From: Dipylidium caninum
Taxonomy: Eukaryota; Platyhelminthes; Cestoda; Cyclophyllidea; Dipylidiidae
Assembly: GCA_017562135.1 (NCBI GenBank)
Contig: QEYB01001436.1
Span: 1 to 64,000 of the forward strand
Direction: 5' to 3'
DNA: 64,000 bases
Notes under the pieces: generated by a model
The model's database searches: none
What the model was told of the DNA's origin: nothing
The model's input: only the letters and a program-made list of their open reading frames with translations
In this document: positions 57,718 to 64,000 of the stretch, one piece after another
Layout of the letters: each line of letters opens with the position of its first letter
Numbering within the stretch: position 1 is the stretch's first letter
Made by a program: the position numbers and the translations under genes

Positions 57718-60700
57718 TCAGGCTGTGTGGCGCGGGAAACCGCACATCTCGCAGTCGCTCCGGTTAAGCGCGTTGTGCAGAGTGCAGTGTTTACATGCCC
57801 AAAATTCTTCACCGCTTTCTTCATCTACATCGGAGGAGGAACCGACAGCAATGGTGGAGGATGAAGTGACTGCGGTCCCGATCACTGCATCCTTGGGCAT
57901 AGACACCGACGTCTGCACCGTCCCATGTACCCTGCGGCCTCCATCGCTGCTCGTGTCCATTGGGGATAGAGGCGCTCCTCCGCCTAAAAAGAGGGTATCT
58001 GTTCAGTTTTTGCCACAGTTTTCGAATTCTGAATACTACTAAATGGTTCTTGAAGGTGCCGATGGTTATTTGGGCGAGAAGATGGAAGCGGTCCAAATTC
58101 TCCAGCCCTCCCATTCCTGGTGAAAAAAGGATCCAAGTCTTAAACTGTTGGCATATTGGCTGTTCTCTTGAGAGTCAGCCCAGTTCGGGGCCATTTCTCC
58201 CCTCCCGATTTGAAGGATCATTTCACAAACCATGTGTATTCGAGGTAATCGGCAATCCTACATTCATTTATCTGTACAGCTCTCGACATGAAGACCTAGT
58301 TTGCGCATCTTCTCGGCTACTAGCGCTTTGGAAACGGCTTTAAGAACTGTTTTTCTGCTATCAGATAAGGTGAGGTAAAATTACCACCGGTTAGGGTGTT
58401 GAGGATGATCTCGAGGCTGCCCCAGGCAGGGCAGTTGTCAGCCCACTCGCTAACCGAGCTGGCGTCGCGCAAGACGTCCAGGAGGCTGCTGAAAGCTTGC
58501 TGATCCAGCGGCAGCCGATCGACTTGCTGTGCAAGCCACGCCAGTACGTGAAAGTTGTTTAGGCAGCCATACAACCTCTCCCGTCCGTAGGCTGCGAAGT
58601 GACGGGCAAACGCCTCCACACTCTGAAAGTGGGAAAAGGGAACGTGATGGAAGGCGGCGGTGTTGAGAAAGTTTCACTTAAATAGCCTCGGGACCCAACT
58701 CCGTTCCGATTTGCGGTAAAACGGAAGGGAGGGGGAAAGTCCTCTTCTTTGTAGAACCAGATAATTTTGGGAAGAGCACCATTAAAAGCGCAAAAATTAT
58801 ATTTCACGTGAGTTTTGCGGTCCCTGTGTGAGGCCGTCGTCATACTGCAAGCCGAGACCCGTTATGCTCTAAAAGTTAGTCGAGTCATCATGGGAAGGAG
58901 TGGCGGACTTCAGATCTCACCGACACAAGACTCACCTGCCGCTGTCCGAGATCCTCGCGATTCTCCACGGGGAACATGTCGTGTGGCGGAATGTGGTAAG
59001 TGGACTGTTCGGCGAAGGTGAAGGTCTGCTCCACAGGGAAGGCGGCGGGCATGTCTACCAGTAAATACTCCACCGGAAGGGGTCGTCCTATCTTCGTCAC
59101 CGTATTACCATACTTGTCCCTCGTCTGAATGGCACGTTTGCAGACGTGTTACGGGCGTCAGTTAACAAATCTCTACCGCGATGAATAGTCTGCCCAAGTG
59201 AACTTTGAACCTTTACACCCACGATCTACACGCCAACGGGGGCCCTCACAAAAGGCGTCACCTCTCGGGAACATCCGCACAACTTGAGGAGACACCGGTG
59301 AGTTACAGTAATCGGCAGCAGAGTAGGGTGAAGAGTAGACTTTTCTTGGATTATTTAAACGTATCCAAAGACTTGTGGCACGACCTCATGTTGAGGTGTA
59401 CTTCCAGTATACAATAATGTTCTTTTTCGTGACACATCAGTGCTTTCAGCCGTGAGACCCCTCCACGGGGGTCCGGTTACCCCAGAGCCCCTTGCTACTA
59501 CTACGGGTCAACGTAGGGGGGCAGTCGAGTGACGAGTAGCTCCTCGAGATGGGCTGCATCGGGGAAGGCGTAGAACAGCCCGTTATGCTGCGCCAGGCTG
59601 CCCAGTATACAATTTTACCTGTCGCGCAGTAGAATTTCGGCTTTTCTTCCATGTAGAGTAAATTGAAGCGATCGACTGGTGTGGTTTGCGCGTCAGCTAA
59701 TGACGGGGGCTCGCACTAGAGCGAGACGCGTGGATACACTTATGGCTCAGAAAAGTCCTCCAATAGCAGCCATCGCTAGAATGACAGTGGAAATGAGGCG
59801 AGCACAGAATAGCGCGTGAGGGTGCAGCTTATGCGAACTGCTTTGCGCCAGTGTACAGATAAGCCTGAGATGGGCACCGCTGGGGGTTGTCGCAGGGGCA
59901 AATCGACAAGGGCGAGGCTGCACGCAAAATCGGATGGCTCACACGATGCTCGGGTGTTGCGAGTAATCGCAGAACTACGCGGTCGCGTAAAGCAGGCGAG
60001 TTATCTGGCAGCTCCTTACCGAATAGAAGACATCAGGCACAAAACGATCCTTGGTGGACTCGCGGATGTATCCGAGCTCGGGAGCATCAAAAGTGGGGAC
60101 GAGTATGCCAGCTGACTCCAGTGCCATGGCAACATTAGAGACTTGATAGGCCTCGAAGTGTATCTCATTGTCTTTGCCACCGGTCACTACAACAGTAACA
60201 AACTTCGACCCAAAATGACCCTCGGGACTGTCGCGCGAAGGGTTGGGATGGAGGTTCTGCAGACGCGCTGCAGTGATGCATTCCTGCGCACTCATGAAGA
60301 AGGTATCCTGTCGGAGGGAAGAACGATTGAAATGGGAGGAGAGAGGAGGAAGAAGAAGGACTACCAGGAGTCAACAAAAAAAGACTTTAAGTGCAATCTA
60401 AAACGATAGGATGAGACTAAATCGCCTTTTTAACTGGAAAAACAGGGAGTAAGGGAAGAAGACCAAGCAAGGGAGTCTTTTATGCGAGAGGGTGGGGGTT
60501 AGTGCAGGGAGACGCACCATGTCGCCACGGTAGTGTTTCACGGAACCGTCAGTGCCTTCGGCGGTTAAATCGGTGAAGATCCAACCAACGGGTCTCGCAC
60601 CCAGTGCTTCTGCTGTTGCCACGGTAGCGGGAGGCATAAGTTGGTTCAACGGACATGTCAGCTTCACTGAACGACTCGTAGCCTCCTAGTAATCGAAAGG

Positions 60701-63511
60701 AAGGAATGGTAATACCTTGAGACGAGGAGAGGCGAAGGAGCGCTACTCTACTGACTCCCCAGAAGGTTTCACAATAAGTTTGATGAAAAAATGATGATAG
60801 GAGTGAAAGGAAATTTGCGAGGTATCCAATCCACTTCCCCGATACTCAGATGAGGAGGGGCAGATTTGAACGCTACGAGTAAGGGCTAGTGGGAAGGAGG
60901 GAGAGTTTGTGAGTTGCGCAAGGAAAAAAGTAGAAGGAATTGGGATGTGTTTGTTAAATTGAACGGGTGAAAATGTGGTTGATTTTGTTGACTGGATGGG
61001 AAAATGAGAAGGATTGCGTCAAGCAGGGAGATGGCCGCCTGTAACTCCACAGTTCTGTTCTCCGTCGGCTTGAAAGCCAGTTCAACGATTTGGTACAGAA
61101 CCACTTTCACTTTCCACATTTGTGCCGGAGCGCCGAAATAAATAAACAGAAGTACCAAGAGACCAATAACGGGGACTACGTGTTCTACGTGTTGGCAAAG
61201 ATGCCGTCATTACCAAAATCAGATTTGCACATGGGGAAAATGTACCAGAGCAAGATCAGGTTGAGGAGGAGGGTAGCAACAAAAGGACGAACGGGTGGAC
61301 GGGCTGATGGAGGATTCCGAAAAGTGATGAATATATCCACGAATAAATGAGGCCAGATCAGTTGACTATCGTTGCGGTGAATAAGCCGAAAGAGGAGTGA
61401 ACCGTAAGCAGAAAAATAATGTGGGCCTGATTGGACAGATCGGTGGATGGGAGAGCGGGGAGGACAAAAAGTGCGGTCGACAGAGGAAGGGAGGAAACGC
61501 TATTTGTGAAGAATGTAGTTGATTGGAGAGGTATAAAGTAAATCAAAGTGCATTGGGTAAATTGGAAGGCGGGCGAACCTGAGGGGGCTCGTAGATGGCC
61601 GCAACAACCGCCTTGATTGCTAATGGTGGCGCGCCCGCGGTGTCAAAGGGAGCGTAACTACCCAAGAGAAGACCGATTCGCTGCCGCCCGGTGAGGCGCC
61701 AGAAGTCGAGAAAGGCCTCCACCACCTCGCCATTCTCAAATTGTACGTAGTCCACATGTCGGTAGGGTTGTATCTCCAACGTCACAGGACTCGGCTGGCA
61801 CTGGGTGCAAATGCCAGCAGGCCAAGGCGGATGTGAAGTGCAACCACTACGCAGGCTACAGTTTGCATTTTCCAGTCTCACAAACTTCCCTCTGTAGGTC
61901 ACAGTCGATGAAAGAAGGAAAATGAAGTTCTAGCACTGAGATCAACCATAGTACTTCCTAGTTTTACCGTTTCCTATGAAATAAGCCGCTTGTTGTTTGC
62001 CTCCGTTTTGACCCTCTATTAGAAAAGATGCCGAAGTGATAAAAAATGATACACAATTCATAGCAGATTAGCCTACATTCCATCTACAGAAATGCCTTTC
62101 GAAAAGATGCCAATTCGAAGGCGATAACAATAAAAGCCAAGTTACTGGCTGTTATTGTTTCTCTAGGTGCGCCCTCCCTTGCTCACAGAGCTAGATTTAG
62201 AGGAAATATCGCGTTTGGAACTAGAAGGGGTCCACCTAACATCGAATTACAGGTTGGAACACAAAAAGCGCAAGTGTTGGCAGTCTAGTATGCTTTCCTC
62301 TTCCCGAAATACAATTTTCAGGAAATTTTTGCCTAGAGTGTAAGGGGAATAGGGAGGCTGAGCCTTTTAACCACAAGTTAATGTAACGCTTGCAAGAAGG
62401 ACCAAAGCTAATGATAAAAAACATAGATAGATGCATATGGTAACGGCCCTTATATCGCCCGTTGTGGCGCTTCCGGAAGGTATTCGTAGAGAAACACTTG
62501 AAAAGGAACAAATTCGAGAATCCTCATAAAAGTTGATCCAATATACATTAACTTGAGATGGGTGAAAAGAGTTCAAGTCAAAAACGGTGTACAAAAGAAC
62601 AAACTCACTTGCTTTGACCCCCTCTCAATTTGCGCAGATAGGCATGGAAAGACATGAATTTAGCCGGCGGATCACAAAGACTTAGATAATCTGGATCCGA
62701 AGGCTAAGTTGTGGAAAAACGATTTAAGAAACGTCAATAAGAAAAAAACAAATCCGCAGGTACAAGTCATTACCTCTAATGGAACACAGTGAATGCAAAT
62801 ACCGGAATCTGGATGATGGCACCTGAAAGTGTGAAAGGTGCAGTTTATTGCCGCTAAATAAAAATCAAGAAGAAACAATATAGTTTCACAGACAAATGTC
62901 CCTTCTGACGCTTTATTTTTCCATCCATCGCATCAATAATCCTGTCGACTTCATCCTCTTTGACGGATGCCAAGGGAACCGGAATCTCTTTTGCAGGAGC
63001 GGCCTCTCTCTAAACATAAAATGAGGATAACAAGTAAACAAAGTAGCGAGTCGGTAAACTCACATTATTCGAATCGTGCGAACTTGGTGTTTTCGGCGAT
63101 ACGATCACGTACAGCATGTCCCCATTTCTAGAAAAGTGCAAGGGTATAGCAGTGAGGAATAACAAAAGGAGCGGAAGGCGAGGGATTAAAAAAGTATTTA
63201 ATGCCGTCAAACTCGGAGAGAGCTAGATAAGTAAGCACTAGGCCTAGAAGTATTACCCCCAAGTCACTCAGAGGCTAAGGAGAGGCAGGCACAGCTGTAG
63301 CACGAGAATTACTTGAGTTTGGAATTTCTGATTAAAATCCTTGAATTGCGCTTGAGAGAGTCGACAAGTTTTCGAGATTCGACAAGTGCCAGCCCGAAGC
63401 AGGATCCAGGTTAAAGGCATTGGCAGTGAGTTCAAACAATTTTGCCACATGGTCAAACTCGGAAACATCGAAACGTTTGGTGCCATCTGCAGATTGTACC
63501 CGAATTATCAT
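57718..63511 (-). CDS. NPLOC4: NPLOC4 (NPL4), p97/VCP-UFD1 ubiquitin adaptor
   Basis: Npl4 with Ufd1 brings ubiquitylated substrates to the p97 unfoldase, for example in ER-associated degradation. Exons in transcript order: from 63511 (MIIRVQSADGTKRF, UBX-like domain; 3' limit unclear), 63127-63064 (NGDMLYVIV), 63009-62894 (DEVDRIIDAMDGKI), 62822-62774 (CHHPDSGICIHCVPLE), 62703-62609 (MSFHAYLRKLRGG), 61891-61579 (zinc motif CSLRSGC...GICTQCQ, then MPN-like YRHVDYVQFENG and AAIYEPPQ), 60685-60518 (VGWIFTDL), 60307-60020 (GHFGSKFV, APELGY), 59124-58936 (RPLPVEYLLVDMP), 58622-58385, and 57983-57718 ending in the NZF finger WACKHCTLHN...CEMCG. Two gaps remain: the end of the first exon, and the link between EPPQ and VGWIFTDL (perhaps near 61000-61100). 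Confidence 0.9.
59511..59605 (-). other. Exon-like open stretch inside an NPLOC4 intron
   Basis: Within intron 59125-60019, 31 codons read LGSLAQHNGLFYAFPDAAHL and on to a stop. The composition looks coding, but it is not part of Npl4 as I know it and no acceptor is clear. It may be a fragment of another gene or chance. Confidence 0.25.
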
Positions 63512-64000
63512 GTCAAGCCCAGAACTAGCCGATGTATATCGAGTTAGTGACCTTACAGGTTAGGCGATGTAATGAAACAGCAAATACTCTGCGTCAACCA
63601 ATGAAGGTAATTACTAAGACGTTCGATGTTTATTTTTTCAATTTGTCCTAATAAGAGAGTGATTATCAAATACATATTTTCGAATAACCGTACATTAGCT
63701 CATATTGCTTTGACTTTTGAGCGAATAATTAAACACGTTAGTGTCCAACAATCCGGAATAGAGTCGACTTTGAAAATTTTAAAATTTGTTCCTAAGCATG
63801 ACCACCGGGAGGAATAATGCGTCGGCACACGTGTGGTAATTCTACAGCAAGGCGTGATCTTATCAGCTCATGACGGAGAAAAATGGCTGAAATTCCCTGT
63901 TATGAGAATGCAAGTACGTACCAGGGAGGGACGTGCGTTGTTTAGGATATAATACATCCGAATAAGCAGTAGACAACATGGGAAATTTGCGTCATACAAA
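63512..64000. other. Upstream region of NPLOC4
   Basis: AT-rich sequence that should include the NPLOC4 promoter. No exon or RNA gene is seen to the window end. Confidence 0.5.

Noticed and set aside
1..64000. tRNA, 5S rRNA or spliced-leader RNA genes
   Set aside because: I looked for A/B box patterns and for trans-spliced leader-like sequence with a following Sm site and found none that I could support by eye. A tRNAscan or Infernal run would settle it.

Overview
The window is eukaryotic, from an animal. Genes are split into many short exons with GT-AG introns, some only 35-38 nt long. It carries spliceosomal snRNA genes and metazoan families (FN3 receptor tyrosine phosphatases, PGAM5, NPLOC4, a sesquipedalian/PHETA adaptor). 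Very short introns, micro-exons and moderate GC fit a parasitic flatworm, most likely a tapeworm. That is an inference from gene architecture; no sequence in the window settles the species.

Layout. 0-7.6 kb holds no recognised gene, only one weak two-exon candidate near 3.5-3.8 kb. 7.6-42.6 kb is a cluster of receptor-type protein tyrosine phosphatase (RPTP) paralogues on the + strand. Gene A (about 7.6-13.7 kb) has a very short ectodomain built from micro-exons, a transmembrane (TM) exon and one phosphatase domain. Gene B (16.0-29.4 kb) can be read from signal peptide to stop: 11 intact FN3 exons, one broken FN3 exon, a TM exon, one phosphatase domain and a short tail. Copy C (38.0-42.6 kb) is a broken, truncated relative of A. 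Between B and C lie some unrecognised exon-like stretches (30.6-33.7 kb, + strand) and a small PH-domain adaptor gene on the - strand (35.2-36.2 kb).

42.57-54.72 kb is a tandem array of six units of about 2.0 kb plus a fragment. Each full unit carries a U5 snRNA gene on the - strand and a U6 snRNA gene on the + strand, transcribed away from each other from about 0.8 kb of intervening DNA. The left edge of the array abuts truncated phosphatase copy C. The right edge cuts through a seventh U5 gene at its Sm site. I regard this as the main finding.

55.1-57.0 kb is a complete four-exon PGAM5 gene (+). 57.7-63.5 kb is an NPLOC4 (NPL4) gene (-), nearly complete, with two exon regions unresolved.

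Functional relations: U5 and U6 act together in the U4/U6.U5 tri-snRNP, so co-tandem genes could balance their dosage. The RPTP genes look like a rapidly evolving family that duplicates locally; all FN3 exons of B are symmetric (phase 1-1), so they can be gained or lost without a frameshift. PGAM5 and NPLOC4 are ordinary single-copy housekeeping genes. All exon limits come from reading splice signals and phases by eye.
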